This document shows positions 9,083-19,904 of a stretch of 64,000 nucleotides of DNA, in pieces. The DNA comes from an uncultured Lachnospiraceae bacterium (GTDB lineage: Bacteria; Bacillota; Clostridia; Lachnospirales; Lachnospiraceae). The translations under genes and the position numbers were made by a program. The stretch is taken from assembly GCA_947630805.1 (NCBI GenBank), contig CANRIV010000004.1, positions 62,001-126,000 of the forward strand. The letters are read 5' to 3'. The notes under the pieces are model-generated. The model had not been told where the DNA came from. It saw nothing but the letters and a program-made list of their open reading frames with translations, and ran no database searches. How positions within the stretch are numbered: the first letter of the stretch is position 1; every line of letters begins with the position of its first letter.

Positions 9083-9132
9083 TTTTTTACCTCCTGTTTT
9101 GTTTGGCGTCTCCTCTAACAGACATATATCTG

Positions 9133-10092
9133 TTAGTTTTCGTCGCTTGGTTTTAATCCAAGACCCAGTTCTTTTAATTTCGCCAGGACCTCTTCTAAAG
9201 ATTTCCGTCCGAGATTTCTAACTTTCATCATATCTTCTGAAGTCTTGTTTACTAACTCCTCGACTGTATTAATACCGGCTCTCTTCAAGCAATTATATGA
9301 ACGAACTGATAATTCTAATTCATCTATGTTCATTTCCAACACTTTATCAATTTCATCATCAACCGGCTCAGCAATCACCTCAATATCCTTGGATGACTCT
9401 GAAAGGTCAATAAATAATTTTAAGTGTTCGCAAAGAACTTTAGATGCCAAACTTACGGCCTCATCTGTATCCATTGTACCGTTCGTAAACACATCCAATG
9501 TAAGCTTGTCAAAATCTGTTACCTGTCCAACACGGGTATTTTCAACTGCCATATTAACTCTCTCTACTGGTGTATAAATAGAATCTACGGCAATCACTCC
9601 GATTGGAAGACTGTCATTCTTATTCTTCTCTGAGCTTACATAACCTCTACCCTTAGTAATAATTAATTCCATACTAAGTTTGCTATCTGCACCACCATTC
9701 AGTGTTGCAATAACCAAATCAGGGTTTAAAATCTCTATATCAGAATCTACCTCGATATCAGCAGCTGTAACTATCTGATCTCCGGTTACATCGATATGAG
9801 CAATCTTTGGTTCATCTGTTGAACTGTTGTTTTTAATCTCCAGCTGTTTGATATTCAGAACAATCTCTGTCACATCTTCTTTTACGCCGGGTATTGAACT
9901 GAATTCATGAAGAACTCCATCAATCTTTATCTGGCTTACAGCTGACCCTGGTAACGATGAAAGCATAATTCTTCTCAAAGCATTACCAAGAGTTGTACCA
10001 TAACCTCTTTCCAAAGGTTCCACTACAAACTTACCATATCTTCCATCTTCTGATTTTTCTACTAAAATATTTGGTTTTTCAAAATCAAACAC
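9133..10092 (-). CDS. rpoA: DNA-directed RNA polymerase alpha subunit
   Basis: Assembly platform of RNA polymerase. The 319-residue protein has the N-terminal dimerisation domain (about 1-230, with [19 protein letters not shown]) and the C-terminal DNA- and activator-binding domain (about 250-315, with [17 protein letters not shown] and [11 protein letters not shown]). It lies between rpsD and rplQ as in most bacteria. About 70 bp separate it from rpsD and 50 bp from rplQ. Confidence 0.99.
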   Translation of the reverse strand: MFDFEKPNILVEKSEDGRYGKFVVEPLERGYGTTLGNALRRIMLSSLPGSAVSQIKIDGVLHEFSSIPGVKEDVTEIVLNIKQLEIKNNSSTDEPKIAHIDVTGDQIVTAADIEVDSDIEILNPDLVIATLNGGADSKLSMELIITKGRGYVSSEKNKNDSLPIGVIAVDSIYTPVERVNMAVENTRVGQVTDFDKLTLDVFTNGTMDTDEAVSLASKVLCEHLKLFIDLSESSKDIEVIAEPVDDEIDKVLEMNIDELELSVRSYNCLKRAGINTVEELVNKTSEDMMKVRNLGRKSLEEVLAKLKELGLGLKPSDEN

Positions 10093-10161
10093 GAATTAGC
10101 CCCTCCTTTATTGGGAATTGCTTAAACTTATCGGGGAACAATATAAAATAAAATATAAATT

Positions 10162-10755
10162 TTATTTCGAATATAATTCGACGATAAGCATCTCATCTAC
10201 GGGTACATCAATGTCTTCTCTCTTAGGAAGCTCTTTGATTTCACCTTTCAGATTATCCTGGTCTGCTTCAACCCACGCTGGGACTGTTCTTCCACCAGTA
10301 GTTTCGATAATATCTTTATATCTCTGAGAGCCTTTGCAGCTTTCTTTGATTTCAATGACATCACCTACTTTAACTAAATAAGAAGGAATATTTACCTGCT
10401 TACCGTTTACCAGAACATGCTTATGGTCTACAATCTGTCTTGCTTCTTTTCTCGTTCTGGCAAATCCCAGACGGAACACTACATTATCAAGACGTGTTTC
10501 CAATAACACCATAAGATTTTCACCTGTCTGTCCAGGCTTTTTTGCTGCCTTTCGGAAATAATTTCTAAAAGGTTTCTCCAGTACGCCATAAATGAATTTT
10601 GCCTTCTGTTTTTCTCTCAACTGAAGTCCATATTCACTCATTTTTCTGCTGGATCTGTTTAAATTTCTATTTGATTTCTTGTCTATTCCTAAATATATTG
10701 GATCTAAACCAAGTGATCTACATCTTTTAAGAACAGGAACTCTGTTTACTGCCAT
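10162..10755 (-). CDS. rpsD: 30S ribosomal protein S4 (zinc-free form)
   Basis: Primary 16S rRNA-binding protein and, in several bacteria, a translational repressor of its own operon. The 197-residue protein has an N-terminal S4 domain and the S4 RNA-binding fold near residues 88-150 ([22 protein letters not shown]). The four N-terminal zinc cysteines are absent; only C12 remains, so this is the C-minus form. In contrast S14 and L36 of the same cluster keep their zinc ligands. It follows rpsK by 17 bp. Confidence 0.98.
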   Translation of the reverse strand: MAVNRVPVLKRCRSLGLDPIYLGIDKKSNRNLNRSSRKMSEYGLQLREKQKAKFIYGVLEKPFRNYFRKAAKKPGQTGENLMVLLETRLDNVVFRLGFARTRKEARQIVDHKHVLVNGKQVNIPSYLVKVGDVIEIKESCKGSQRYKDIIETTGGRTVPAWVEADQDNLKGEIKELPKREDIDVPVDEMLIVELYSK

Positions 10756-10772
10756 TTCTATTCCCTCCTAAA

Positions 10773-11168
10773 TTAGACTCTTCTACGCTTTGGTGGGCGA
10801 CATCCATTATGTGGTACCGGAGTGACATCCTTAATACTTGTAACTTCGAGACCGCATGTAGCAAGCGCACGAATTGCTGCTTCTCTTCCTGATCCCGGCC
10901 CTTTTACCATAACATCTACTGTTTTTAAACCATGCACTAAAGCTGCTTTTGTTGCAGTTTCTGCTGCCATCTGAGCTGCATAAGGAGTAGATTTCTTTGA
11001 ACCTCTAAATCCCAGACCGCCAGCACTTGCCCATGATAAAGCATTTCCTTCTGCATCTGTCAATGTAACGATTGTATTGTTGAAAGATGCCTGGATATGT
11101 GCCTGTCCGTGTTCAACGTTTTTCTTAACACGCTTTTTTGTCACTTTCTTTGTAACTTTCTTAGCCAT
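10773..11168 (-). CDS. rpsK: 30S ribosomal protein S11
   Basis: Platform protein beside the E site. Its 131 residues include the hallmark ATFNNTI-like stretch ([15 protein letters not shown]), [11 protein letters not shown] and the basic C-terminus [12 protein letters not shown]. The N-terminus is extremely lysine-rich ([16 protein letters not shown]), as in other Firmicutes. It lies between rpsM and rpsD. Confidence 0.98.
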   Translation of the reverse strand: MAKKVTKKVTKKRVKKNVEHGQAHIQASFNNTIVTLTDAEGNALSWASAGGLGFRGSKKSTPYAAQMAAETATKAALVHGLKTVDVMVKGPGSGREAAIRALATCGLEVTSIKDVTPVPHNGCRPPKRRRV

Positions 11169-11199
11169 TTTTTAAACTAACCTCCCTTATGGGTTTCTA

Positions 11200-11568
11200 C
11201 TATTTTTTCTTGTTTGCTACAGTTCTCTTAGGACCTTTTCTTGTTCTGGCATTATTCTTTGTATTCTGACCACGAACAGGAAGTCCACGTCTATGACGGA
11301 TACCTCTATAACATCCTATTTCCTGCAATCTCTTAATATTCAGGGCAATCTCTCTTCTCAAATCACCCTCTACCATCTGACTTGCATCGATAATATCACT
11401 GATTTTCTTAACTTCTTCGTCCGTCAAATCCTTACAACGTGTATCAGGATTTACTCCGGCTTCTGTCAAGATTCTCCGTGAACTTGAAATACCGACACCA
11501 TAAATATAAGTCAAGCCAATTTCAACTCTTTTTTCTCTTGGTAAATCAACACCTGAAATACGAGCCAT
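11200..11568 (-). CDS. rpsM: 30S ribosomal protein S13
   Basis: Head protein contacting P-site tRNA and helix 44 bridges. The product starts [21 protein letters not shown]; a helix-two-turn-helix region and the basic tail [27 protein letters not shown] end are evident. The start is the ATG eight bases after GGAGG; an upstream in-frame codon (five residues earlier) overlaps that ribosome-binding site and is rejected. A 377-nt gene-free spacer separates it from rpmJ, far longer than usual. Confidence 0.97.
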   Translation of the reverse strand: MARISGVDLPREKRVEIGLTYIYGVGISSSRRILTEAGVNPDTRCKDLTDEEVKKISDIIDASQMVEGDLRREIALNIKRLQEIGCYRGIRHRRGLPVRGQNTKNNARTRKGPKRTVANKKK

Positions 11569-11583
11569 GTGTATAACCTCCAT

Positions 11584-11945
11584 TAGTTAATTTGTATGAA
11601 TATTATAAATAACGTAGCCCGTGTTTCCACGTCTGAAATGTAGTACGCACCCATAACATTCACTGGAATAAGTTTCTACTTATTAATAAGTTCAGCAAAT
11701 AAAATACCTATTAATAATATTTATTGGGATCTCTATCCCCATATTTCATAGTAATCTATGTAAAAACATAGTTACTGCAGCCGCATCTTCATTGTAGTTT
11801 CAAAAACTACAGACGCACAAACAAGTGAATAACTTTCATCATTCACTCAAAACCTGTAACTTACAAACTCTGTGACCAGTTTTTATAAGTTTCTACAATA
11901 TCCGCCAAAGCCCTTTTTTTCAGAGCATTTTCATAGAACGGATAC
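11584..11945 (-). other. Long hairpin-rich spacer between rpmJ and rpsM
   Basis: No open frame of useful length exists here on either strand. On the minus strand the spacer holds five clear hairpins. Their arms are GTGAAT/ATTCAC (11825-11846), TGTAGTTT/AAACTACA (11793-11811), CTATGT/ACATAG (11756-11771), GGGAT/ATCCC (11726-11739) and CGTG/CACG closing a GAAA tetraloop (11620-11631). The two genes are normally a few tens of bases apart. A structured leader controlling rpsM-rplQ is possible; no known RNA family is recognised. Confidence 0.55.
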
Positions 11946-12059
11946 TTAGCCCTGACGCTGTTTGTGCTTTGGATTTTCGCAAATTACTCTCACGATTCCT
12001 TTTCTTTTAATGACTTTGCATTTTTCGCAAATTGGTTTCACTGATGATCTAACTTTCAC
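11946..12059 (-). CDS. rpmJ: 50S ribosomal protein L36 (zinc form)
   Basis: A 37-residue protein read from a GTG start: [20 protein letters not shown], then a C-terminal half ending in KHKQRQG. The zinc ligands C11, C14, C27 and H32 are all present. AGGAGG precedes the start by eight bases. It sits in the standard place between infA and rpsM and appears to be the first gene of a separate transcription unit (promoter at 12096-12124). Confidence 0.97.
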   Translation of the reverse strand: MKVRSSVKPICEKCKVIKRKGIVRVICENPKHKQRQG

Positions 12060-12095
12060 CGTAAACTCCTCCTTTCACAAAAAAGTCCGAGTAAT

Positions 12096-12124
12096 ATATT
12101 ACCACAAACTGAAAAATATTACAA
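12096..12124 (-). promoter_or_regulatory. Promoter of the rpmJ-rpsM-rplQ unit
   Basis: -35 TTGTAA, 17-bp spacer and -10 TAATAT on the minus strand, about 37 bp before rpmJ and after the infA terminator hairpin. The -10 overlaps a short palindrome (GTAATATATTAC). Between it and the hairpin lies a GC-richer stretch (about 12140-12215) with no gene. Confidence 0.6.
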
Positions 12125-12228
12125 CAGATATTTTTACTTTTTTCCCCGCCGTCTCGCTAGCTCGATTTCTTGCCTTGCGGTTTATCTCGCCGCTGGATAG
12201 CGCTCCATATTTATAAAAAGATGCGCAG

Positions 12229-12254
12229 GCGTTTGAATGTAAATTTTCAAACGC
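12229..12254 (-). terminator. Hairpin after infA
   Basis: A perfect 9-bp stem (GCGTTTGAA / TTCAAACGC) with an 8-nt loop. On the minus strand it is followed by CTGCGCATC and then TTTTT, so it is an imperfect intrinsic terminator or attenuator between the spc and alpha segments. Confidence 0.6.
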
Positions 12255-12281
12255 TTTTGCACTTTTTTATAAATGCGTGAC

Positions 12282-12500
12282 TTATTTATCACGCCATATA
12301 ATTCTTCCTTTTGACAAGTCGTAAGGAGACATTTCTATGGTTACTGTATCACCCGGGAGTATCTTGATATAGTTCATTCTCAGCTTTCCGCTGATATGGG
12401 CCAGAACAATATGACCATTTTCAAGTTCTACCCGAAACATTGCGTTTGGCAACTTTTCTACAACAGTTCCTTCTATTTCAATTACATCTGCCTTTGACAC
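12282..12500 (-). CDS. infA: Translation initiation factor IF-1
   Basis: OB-fold factor that occupies the 30S A site during initiation. The 72-residue product reads [20 protein letters not shown] at its start and contains [24 protein letters not shown], typical of IF-1. It follows map by 20 bp and is the last gene before the hairpin at 12229-12254. Confidence 0.98.
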   Translation of the reverse strand: MSKADVIEIEGTVVEKLPNAMFRVELENGHIVLAHISGKLRMNYIKILPGDTVTIEMSPYDLSKGRIIWRDK

Positions 12501-12520
12501 TATTTATTCCTCCTAATATA

Positions 12521-13270
12521 TTACAGTGATAAAATTTCCGGCTCGCCTTTTGTAATCAGAATTGTATTCTCATAGTGTGCGGAAAGTGAGCCATCATCTG
12601 TTACTACTGTCCAATCATCATCTGTCCATGCCACATCCGGTCTTCCAATATTAATCATCGGCTCAATTGCCAATGTCATACCTGCCTGAAGTTTCATTCC
12701 TCTTCTTTTCTGCCTGAAGTTCGGTATTTGGGGATCTTCGTGCATCTCAGTGCCAATTCCATGTCCTACCAGATCTCTTACAACTCCATATCCAAATTTT
12801 TCCACATAATCTCCAATGGCAGCAGATATATCATAAAGATGGTAGCCTTCTCTGGCAAAACGGATTCCTTCAAAAAAGCTCTGCTTTGTCACATCAATCA
12901 GCTGCTTTGCTTCTTTGCTGATTTCTCCGATTCCAAGCGTTCTTGCCGCATCTGACTGATAACCTTTATAAATAACACCAGTATCCAGACTGACAATATC
13001 TCCATCCTTCACAATTTTGTCCTTACTAGGCAATCCATGAACGACTTCATCATTAATAGAAATACATACTGACCCCGGATAACCTTCATATCCTAAGAAA
13101 GAAGGGGTACAGCCGTAACTACGTATCATTTCCTCACAAATTTTATCAATTTGATAAGATGACATTCCAGCCTTTACTTCTTTTGCCAACTCTTCATGAA
13201 CACGGGCAAGTATTTTTCCTGCCTCACGCATCAACTGAATTTCTCTCTCTGATTTAATTGTTACTGGCAT
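12521..13270 (-). CDS. map: Type I methionine aminopeptidase
   Basis: Removes the initiator methionine from nascent proteins using two metal ions. The 249-residue length is that of the short bacterial type I. Recognisable parts include SLDTGVIYKGYQSDAART with the two metal aspartates, GHGIGTEMHEDPQIPNF with the metal histidine, and EPMINIG and the late ENTILIT glutamates. It starts two bases after the adk stop, which indicates translational coupling. Confidence 0.98.
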   Translation of the reverse strand: MPVTIKSEREIQLMREAGKILARVHEELAKEVKAGMSSYQIDKICEEMIRSYGCTPSFLGYEGYPGSVCISINDEVVHGLPSKDKIVKDGDIVSLDTGVIYKGYQSDAARTLGIGEISKEAKQLIDVTKQSFFEGIRFAREGYHLYDISAAIGDYVEKFGYGVVRDLVGHGIGTEMHEDPQIPNFRQKRRGMKLQAGMTLAIEPMINIGRPDVAWTDDDWTVVTDDGSLSAHYENTILITKGEPEILSL

Positions 13271-13272
13271 TT

Positions 13273-13935
<663 letters not shown>

Positions 13936-13980
13936 TTAGTACTGAAAGGGGGCAGTCCAAGGACCGTCCCCTATAGTATT

Positions 13981-15321
13981 TTAAAATATTCCTTTGACTG
14001 TACTGAAACTGCGTTCTGTTATCATGGATTTGATTGTCTCAAGTGTTTCTAAGATAACACCTACAATAATGATAATAGATGTACCGCCAAAGCTTACATT
14101 CGCTCCGAACACGCCGGAAGCAATAATCGGAATTACTGCCACGATGATAAGCCCTATTGCTCCGATTAAAATAATATAATTTAAAATTTTTGTAAGATAT
14201 TCTACTGTTGGTTTTCCACTTCTGATACCTGGAATAAATCCACCTCTGTCATTCAAATTTTTTGCAACCTCACGTGGATTGAATGTAATTGAGGTATAGA
14301 AATATGCAAAGAATATTATCAATAACAGATATACTACAAAACCAATAGAATATTTTGGCTGCGCCGGATTACACCAGTGCGACTGACTCAGGTAATTTGC
14401 CCACTCTGGAGATTTTCCAAAGAAAGAAACAATTACGACAGGGAACTGTAATAATGAGGAAGCAAAAATGATTGGGATAACGCCTGCCGTATTTACCCGT
14501 AAAGGTATATTGGACTGCTGTCCGCCAATCTGTCTTCTGCCCTGCACTTTCTGTGACATCTGCACTGCAATCTTTCTGGTTGCCGCCTGAAGAATAACAA
14601 CCAAAACTACAATTCCTACAATCACTCCAACAATAATCAATGCTGCAAGAAGTCTTCCGCCGATAGACATTCCATCTTTGAAGACAAAGTTGGTAAACAG
14701 ATTGAAAATGTCATTTGGCATACCTGAAATAATATTGATTGTCAACACGATAGAAATACCGTTGCCAACACCTTTTTCAGTAATTCTCTCACCAATCCAC
14801 ATCAGAACGGCCGAGCCTGCAGTCATTGCCAGGATACCGGTAATGATTACGCCCCATTTTCTGATATCGTGCATTGTCGAATAAGTAATGGTATCCGTAT
14901 CAAACATTCCCTGATTACCAAATCCTATTACCATGGCTGTAGATTCAATTAATGCCAAACCAACTGTCAGGTAACGGGTAATCTCAGCAATTTTCTTTCT
15001 TCCTTCTTCGCCGTCTTTATGAAGTTCATCCAACTTTGGAATTGCTATTGTCAACAGCTGCATAATAATGGAAGCTGTAATGTATGGTGTAATGTTCAGT
15101 GCAAACACTGACATTTTTTCCATAGAGCCACCCGTAATGGCTGAGAAGAAACTGAAATTCTCGTTTGCAAAATGACCCATGATTTCTTTGATTGCGTCAC
15201 CGTTTACAAATGGAATCGGTATCTGACAGCCCAGTCGGACAACGATTAACATAAAAAAGGTATATATTAATCTTTTTCTTATTTCTTTTACTTTTAATGC
15301 TTTCTTTAGGGTTTCTAACAT
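13981..15321 (-). CDS. secY: Preprotein translocase subunit SecY
   Basis: Pore subunit of the Sec translocon with ten predicted transmembrane segments in 446 residues. Landmarks are RLGCQIPIPFVNGD in the N-terminal part, ITPYITASIIMQLL, the GIGNGIS-like GVGNGISIVLTINI loop, the cytosolic VQGRRQ segment and the STVKGIF end. It follows rplO by one base pair, the normal end of the spc segment. Confidence 0.99.
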   Translation of the reverse strand: MLETLKKALKVKEIRKRLIYTFFMLIVVRLGCQIPIPFVNGDAIKEIMGHFANENFSFFSAITGGSMEKMSVFALNITPYITASIIMQLLTIAIPKLDELHKDGEEGRKKIAEITRYLTVGLALIESTAMVIGFGNQGMFDTDTITYSTMHDIRKWGVIITGILAMTAGSAVLMWIGERITEKGVGNGISIVLTINIISGMPNDIFNLFTNFVFKDGMSIGGRLLAALIIVGVIVGIVVLVVILQAATRKIAVQMSQKVQGRRQIGGQQSNIPLRVNTAGVIPIIFASSLLQFPVVIVSFFGKSPEWANYLSQSHWCNPAQPKYSIGFVVYLLLIIFFAYFYTSITFNPREVAKNLNDRGGFIPGIRSGKPTVEYLTKILNYIILIGAIGLIIVAVIPIIASGVFGANVSFGGTSIIIIVGVILETLETIKSMITERSFSTVKGIF

Positions 15322-15322
15322 A

Positions 15323-15763
15323 CTAGATCACCTCACAAGTTCCGCCTGCAGCTTCAATCTTTGATTTTGCTCCTTCGCTAAAAGCATTTACTTTTACAGT
15401 AAGCTTCTTTGTCAATTCGCCATAACCAAGGATTTTAACACCGTCTCTTGGGTTTTTAATAACACCTGCTTCCAGTAATGTCTCTACTGTAACTACTGTG
15501 TCATTATCAAATCTTTCTAATGCTGTAACGTTAATTCCAACAATATTTTTTGTGTTAATATTTTTGAAGCCTCTTTTTGGAATTCTTCTATATAATGGCA
15601 TCTGACCACCTTCAAAACCTGGTCTTGGGCTTCCGGAACGAGCTTTCTGTCCCTTATGACCTTTACCAGCTGTCTTACCATTTCCTGATCCATGTCCGCG
15701 GCCTCTTCTGAAGCTATCACTGTGCTTTGAGCCTTGCGCCGGCTTTAAATTTGATAAATCCAT
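15323..15763 (-). CDS. rplO: 50S ribosomal protein L15
   Basis: Late-assembly large-subunit protein, 146 residues. The N-terminal tail is glycine- and arginine-rich ([20 protein letters not shown]), and [12 protein letters not shown] and the C-terminal domain follow. It lies between rpmD and secY and abuts secY, so the two are likely translationally coupled. Confidence 0.98.
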   Translation of the reverse strand: MDLSNLKPAQGSKHSDSFRRGRGHGSGNGKTAGKGHKGQKARSGSPRPGFEGGQMPLYRRIPKRGFKNINTKNIVGINVTALERFDNDTVVTVETLLEAGVIKNPRDGVKILGYGELTKKLTVKVNAFSEGAKSKIEAAGGTCEVI

Positions 15764-15781
15764 TGTCGCACCTCCTTATGA

Positions 15782-15964
15782 CTAAATTTCTTCTACTTTT
15801 ACTAAATGTCTGACTCTCTGAATCATTCCTCTGACTGCGGGATTATCAGGCATTTCGACTGTTTTATTCAGCTTTGTAAGTCCTAAAGCTTCTGCAGTCT
15901 TTTTATTTTTTGGAACTGCTCCAATTGTTGATTTTACTAAAGTAATTTTTAATTTATCTGCCAT
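15782..15964 (-). CDS. rpmD: 50S ribosomal protein L30
   Basis: Small 60-residue large-subunit protein. The start LKITLVKSTIGAVPKNKKTA and the NPAVRGMIQRVRHLVKVEE end are characteristic. It sits between rpsE and rplO with an 18-bp gap on either side and good AGGAGG ribosome-binding sites. Confidence 0.97.
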   Translation of the reverse strand: MADKLKITLVKSTIGAVPKNKKTAEALGLTKLNKTVEMPDNPAVRGMIQRVRHLVKVEEI

Positions 15965-15981
15965 TTCAATTACCTCCTCTA

Positions 15982-16491
15982 TTAGCCTAAAATCTCTTCT
16001 ACAGTTTTACCGCGAAGTGTAGCTACTTCTTCCGGAGTCTTTAATGCAGCTAATCCTTCAATCGTAGCAAGAACTACGTTCTGCTTGTTCTTTGAGCCTA
16101 AAGATTTTGTACGGATATTTGTTATTCCTGCAAGCTCTGCAACGCTACGTGCAGGACCGCCGGCAATAACACCGGTACCTTCTTTTGCTTTCTTCAGAAG
16201 TACTTCTGCGCTTCCAAATTTTCCGATAATATCATATGGAATACTATGATTCTCATCCATAGGAACAGTAATAAGGCTCTTCATAGCATCTTCTTTACCT
16301 TTACGGATTGCTTCAGGAATTTCAGCTGCTTTTCCTAAACCTGCACCAACGTGTCCATTTTTATCACCAACAACTACTAAAGCGGCGAAACGCATGTTAC
16401 GTCCACCCTTTACTACCTTAGTAACACGTTTGATTGATACTACTGTCTCTTCTAATTCTAACTGACTTGCATCAATTAATTCACGTTTCAT
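15982..16491 (-). CDS. rpsE: 30S ribosomal protein S5
   Basis: Accuracy-related protein at the mRNA entry site. The 169-residue protein has the N-terminal double-stranded RNA-binding-like domain ([26 protein letters not shown]) and the C-terminal S5 domain ([19 protein letters not shown]). It lies between rplR and rpmD. Confidence 0.98.
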   Translation of the reverse strand: MKRELIDASQLELEETVVSIKRVTKVVKGGRNMRFAALVVVGDKNGHVGAGLGKAAEIPEAIRKGKEDAMKSLITVPMDENHSIPYDIIGKFGSAEVLLKKAKEGTGVIAGGPARSVAELAGITNIRTKSLGSKNKQNVVLATIEGLAALKTPEEVATLRGKTVEEILG

Positions 16492-16508
16492 GTGTGTTAC
16501 CTCCTCAA

Positions 16509-16877
16509 CTAAAATTCCAGACCAGCTTCTCTTGCTGCATCTGCTAATGCCTTAACTTTACCCTGGTATATAAAGCCGCCTCTGTCGAATACAACTTCTT
16601 TAATACCTTTCTCTACGGCCCTCTGTGCAATAATCGTGCCAACATATGCTGCAGCTTCAACGTTATTGGTCTTTTCCAGCTCTTTTTTAGCAGCCGCTTC
16701 ATTCGTAGATGCTGCTACAAGAGTCTTTCCAACTGTATCGTCAATAATTTGAGCATACATATGATTATTGCTTCTAAAAACTGCCAAACGTGGACATTCT
16801 GTTGTTCCACTTAAATGATTACGCAGTCTGTTATGTTTTTTAACACGAACTTCATTTCTAGATTTCTTACTAACCAT
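16509..16877 (-). CDS. rplR: 50S ribosomal protein L18
   Basis: 5S rRNA-binding protein of the central protuberance, 122 residues. The N-terminus is basic ([17 protein letters not shown]); [18 protein letters not shown] and the [24 protein letters not shown] end are diagnostic. It lies between rplF and rpsE. Confidence 0.98.
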   Translation of the reverse strand: MVSKKSRNEVRVKKHNRLRNHLSGTTECPRLAVFRSNNHMYAQIIDDTVGKTLVAASTNEAAAKKELEKTNNVEAAAYVGTIIAQRAVEKGIKEVVFDRGGFIYQGKVKALADAAREAGLEF

Positions 16878-16894
16878 TTTTTACACTCCTTTAA

Positions 16895-17437
16895 TTATTT
16901 CTTACCAGTCTTACCAACCTTACGTCTGATTACCTCAGTTTCATATTTGATACCTTTGCCCTTATATGGCTCAGGCTCTCTCTTACTTCTGATTTCTGCA
17001 GCGTACTGGCCAACTTTTTCTTTATCAATTCCTTTAACGGTGATTTTATTCTGTCCTTCGAGAACAGTCTCAATCCCTTCCGGATCTTCCATTTCTACGG
17101 GATGAGAATATCCCAAAGAAAGAACTAACTTCTTTCCCTGTTTCTGTGCTCTGTAACCAACACCGTTTACTTCCAAAACTTTCTCATAACCTTCTGTAAC
17201 ACCGATTACCATGTTGTTAATCAATGTTCTCGTGAGACCGTGCAATGATTTCATTTTTTTCAAATCATTTGGTCTGGAAACGACGATTGTATCGCCATCT
17301 TTTTTAATGTCTAAATCCTCAGACAACACTCTTTCCAATGTTCCCTTAGGACCTTTAACAGTCACCTTATTATTTTCTGCTATATCTACAGTAACTCCTG
17401 CTGGTATAGCGATAGGCATTCTTCCTATACGTGACAT
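16895..17437 (-). CDS. rplF: 50S ribosomal protein L6
   Basis: Large-subunit protein at the base of the L7/L12 stalk, 180 residues with two similar alpha/beta domains. It starts [15 protein letters not shown] and ends with the signature [25 protein letters not shown] region. It lies between rpsH and rplR. Confidence 0.98.
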   Translation of the reverse strand: MSRIGRMPIAIPAGVTVDIAENNKVTVKGPKGTLERVLSEDLDIKKDGDTIVVSRPNDLKKMKSLHGLTRTLINNMVIGVTEGYEKVLEVNGVGYRAQKQGKKLVLSLGYSHPVEMEDPEGIETVLEGQNKITVKGIDKEKVGQYAAEIRSKREPEPYKGKGIKYETEVIRRKVGKTGKK

Positions 17438-17460
17438 TTCGCCTTACCTCCTAAATTTTT

Positions 17461-17862
17461 TTACCAAACGAATGCGAGCACTTCTCCGCCAACGTTTGCT
17501 TTTCTAGCTTCTTTGTCTGTAATCACACCTTTGTTCGTTGATATAATGGCTACACCAAGTCCTCCAAGAACTCTTGGAAGCTCATCTTTGCCGGCATAAA
17601 CGCGAAGACCTGGTTTGGAAATCTTTTTGATTCCTGTAATAACTTTTTCGTTCTTATCTTTACCATACTTTAGTGTGATTCTGATATTCTTGAAGTTTCC
17701 CTCTTCTAAAACTTCATAACTTTTGATATATCCTTCATTTAAAAGAATTTCAGCAATAGCTAATTTCATCTTTGATGCAGGAACATCTACAGTATCATGT
17801 TTTGCAGTATTTGCATTACGGATTCTTGTAAGCATATCTGCGATTGGATCACTCATAGTCAT
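17461..17862 (-). CDS. rpsH: 30S ribosomal protein S8
   Basis: Central-domain 16S rRNA-binding protein, 133 residues. It contains [16 protein letters not shown] at the start and [21 protein letters not shown] near the end. The first ATG, two codons before MSDP, is nine bases from AGGAGG and is preferred. In E. coli S8 represses the spc operon; nothing specific to that is visible here. It follows rpsN by 27 bp. Confidence 0.98.
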   Translation of the reverse strand: MTMSDPIADMLTRIRNANTAKHDTVDVPASKMKLAIAEILLNEGYIKSYEVLEEGNFKNIRITLKYGKDKNEKVITGIKKISKPGLRVYAGKDELPRVLGGLGVAIISTNKGVITDKEARKANVGGEVLAFVW

Positions 17863-17889
17863 AGTTTATTTCCTCCTTCAAAATTTCTC

Positions 17890-18075
17890 TTACCAGCTTG
17901 CTTTTTTAACGCCTGGTATCTGTCCTTTATATGCTAATTCACGGAAGCAAATTCTGCAGATTCCGTATTTTTTCAAATAAGCATGTGGACGGCCACAGAT
18001 TCTACAACGATTGTATGCCTGTGTTGAGAATTTAGCTTTTCTTTGCTGTTTTACTTTCATAGCAGTTCTAGCCAT
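17890..18075 (-). CDS. rpsN: 30S ribosomal protein S14, type Z
   Basis: 61-residue short, zinc-binding form of S14. The four cysteines are in [10 protein letters not shown] and CRICFRELA, a CxxC-x12-CxxC arrangement. It has the normal place between rplE and rpsH. No second, zinc-free S14 gene occurs in this window. Confidence 0.98.
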   Translation of the reverse strand: MARTAMKVKQQRKAKFSTQAYNRCRICGRPHAYLKKYGICRICFRELAYKGQIPGVKKASW

Positions 18076-18090
18076 GGATCTACCTCCTAA

Positions 18091-18630
18091 TTACTTTGCA
18101 AATGGCATATTAAATAATGTCAATAATTCACGAGCTTCTTCATCAGTGTTAGCTGTAGTAACAAAAATAATGTCCATACCTCTAACTTTATCAACTTTAT
18201 CATATTCGATTTCAGGGAAGATAATCTGTTCTTTAATTCCAAGAGCATAATTTCCTCTTCCATCGAACGCATTTGGGTTTACACCTCTAAAGTCTCTTAC
18301 TCGAGGTAATGCAAGATTTACTAATCTATCTAAAAATTCGTACATCTTTTCTCCTCGAAGTGTTACTTTACATCCGATTGGCTGTCCTTCTCTTAACTTG
18401 AAGTTTGCTACCGAATGTTTTGCTCTTGTAATAACAGCTTTCTGTCCTGTGATGATCTCAAGATCCTTGACAGCTGTCTCTAAAATCTTAGCATTTTCTT
18501 TTGCCTCGCCAACGCCCATGTTTATTACAATTTTATCGAGCTTTGGGACCTGCATTATGTTCTTATATTCGAACTTTTTCTGCATTTTATCCACAATCTC
18601 ATTTAAATACATTTCTTTCAGTCTGCTCAA
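18091..18630 (-). CDS. rplE: 50S ribosomal protein L5
   Basis: 5S rRNA-binding protein contacting P-site tRNA, 179 residues. [20 protein letters not shown] and [23 protein letters not shown] are family landmarks, and the end [12 protein letters not shown] is typical. It lies between rplX and rpsN. Confidence 0.98.
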   Translation of the reverse strand: MSRLKEMYLNEIVDKMQKKFEYKNIMQVPKLDKIVINMGVGEAKENAKILETAVKDLEIITGQKAVITRAKHSVANFKLREGQPIGCKVTLRGEKMYEFLDRLVNLALPRVRDFRGVNPNAFDGRGNYALGIKEQIIFPEIEYDKVDKVRGMDIIFVTTANTDEEARELLTLFNMPFAK

Positions 18631-18652
18631 CTTTCTGGACCTCCTCTCTTAA

Positions 18653-18964
18653 TTAATCGATTACGCTGCCTGTTTTTTTGGCAATACGTACCTTTTTTCC
18701 GTCTTCTATTTTGTATCCGATTCTTGTTACCTGTCCTTTTACAACAAGCATTACATTGGATGCGTCAATAGGTCCTTCCTGTGTTATGATGCCACCGTTC
18801 TGATTCTTAGCACTTGGCTTTGTATGCTTCGTACGCATGTTGACACCTTCGACTATCACGGTATTTTTCTTCTGATTTACGGAAGAAACTTTACCTTCTT
18901 TCCCTTTGTCTTTACCGGCAATAACTCTTACAGTATCGCCTTTTTTTATTTTCATAGCTGACAT
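18653..18964 (-). CDS. rplX: 50S ribosomal protein L24
   Basis: Assembly-initiator protein, 103 residues, with a KOW motif in [20 protein letters not shown]. The start [10 protein letters not shown] is taken because GGAGGT lies eight bases upstream; an ATG three codons later is possible. It lies between rplN and rplE. Confidence 0.97.
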   Translation of the reverse strand: MSAMKIKKGDTVRVIAGKDKGKEGKVSSVNQKKNTVIVEGVNMRTKHTKPSAKNQNGGIITQEGPIDASNVMLVVKGQVTRIGYKIEDGKKVRIAKKTGSVID

Positions 18965-18977
18965 TTATGCCTACCTC

Positions 18978-19346
18978 CTATAAAACTTCAGGTGCCAAAG
19001 AAACAATTCTCATAAAATGTTTATCTCTCAACTCTCTGGCAACCGGCCCAAAAATACGAGTTCCTCTTGGGGTTAAATCATCTTTTATAATTACAGCAGC
19101 ATTTTCGTCAAATTTGATGTATGAACCATCTTTACGACGAGCGCCTTTAACAGTACGAACTACTACGGCTTTTACAACATCGCCTTTTTTAACAACTCCG
19201 CCTGGTGTTGCATCTTTAACAGTAGCAACGATGATATCACCGATATTAGCATATCTTCTAGTTGAGCCACCCATTACTCTGATTGTCAGTAACTCTTTCG
19301 CTCCTGTATTATCAGCAACTTTAAGTCTGCTTTCCTGTTGAATCAT
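18978..19346 (-). CDS. rplN: 50S ribosomal protein L14
   Basis: Subunit-interface protein, 122 residues, starting [20 protein letters not shown] with [20 protein letters not shown] and the [24 protein letters not shown] end. It lies between rpsQ and rplX. Confidence 0.98.
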   Translation of the reverse strand: MIQQESRLKVADNTGAKELLTIRVMGGSTRRYANIGDIIVATVKDATPGGVVKKGDVVKAVVVRTVKGARRKDGSYIKFDENAAVIIKDDLTPRGTRIFGPVARELRDKHFMRIVSLAPEVL

Positions 19347-19376
19347 GCTGTATTCCTCCTATCTTTTCATCGGCTA

Positions 19377-19631
19377 TTATCTAGCCTTTTCAATAATTTC
19401 AACAAGTCTCCATCTCTTATCCTTGGAAAGTGGTCTTGTTTCCATAACTTTTACTGTATCACCGATACCGCACTGGTTTTCTTCGTCATGAGCTTTTAAT
19501 TTATATGTTCTCTTAACGATTTTGTTATATAAAGGATGCTTTACATGATCCTCTACAGCGACAACGATGGTCTTATTCATCTTATCGCTGACAACTTTTC
19601 CTGTACGTGTTTTTCTTAAATTTCTTTCCAC
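19377..19631 (-). CDS. rpsQ: 30S ribosomal protein S17
   Basis: OB-fold primary 16S rRNA-binding protein, 84 residues. [19 protein letters not shown] at the start and [17 protein letters not shown] near the end match the family. It lies between rpmC and rplN. Confidence 0.98.
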   Translation of the reverse strand: MERNLRKTRTGKVVSDKMNKTIVVAVEDHVKHPLYNKIVKRTYKLKAHDEENQCGIGDTVKVMETRPLSKDKRWRLVEIIEKAR

Positions 19632-19694
19632 AACAAATTCTCCTTTCTAAATTTTCCGTCGTATACTTTTCTGACGAAATGGATTCACCTCTAA

Positions 19695-19904
19695 CTATTC
19701 AGCAGCGTTTGCCTTCTCGACAATCAATGTCTGGATTCTGGCAATATTCTTTCTGACTTCTTTAATTCTGCTTGTGTTATCTAACTGGTTTGTTGCGTTC
19801 TGGAATCTCAAATTGAAAAGTTCCTTCTTAGCAGCTACTAATTCATCTTCTAATTCTGTAGCTGATTTTGTTCTTAAATCTTCTACATATGTCTTAATTT
19901 TCAC
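19695..19904 (-). CDS. rpmC: 50S ribosomal protein L29
   Basis: Two-helix protein at the tunnel exit and trigger-factor site, about 69 residues ([20 protein letters not shown] at the start, then [10 protein letters not shown]). The chosen GTG start lies eight bases after GGCGG inside the end of rplP, so the genes overlap by 11 bases; another GTG three codons earlier is less well placed. Confidence 0.96.
   Translation of the reverse strand: MKIKTYVEDLRTKSATELEDELVAAKKELFNLRFQNATNQLDNTSRIKEVRKNIARIQTLIVEKANAAE

Noticed and set aside
9245..9633. Plus-strand open frames inside ribosomal protein and rpoA genes
   Set aside because: They are antisense shadows of strongly conserved genes, without ribosome-binding sites or recognisable products; the same holds for the many antisense frames in the GH81 gene.
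12140..12215. GC-richer stretch between infA and rpmJ as a possible mobile repeat
   Set aside because: Only short imperfect pairings (GCGG/CCGC) and no second copy was seen in the window.
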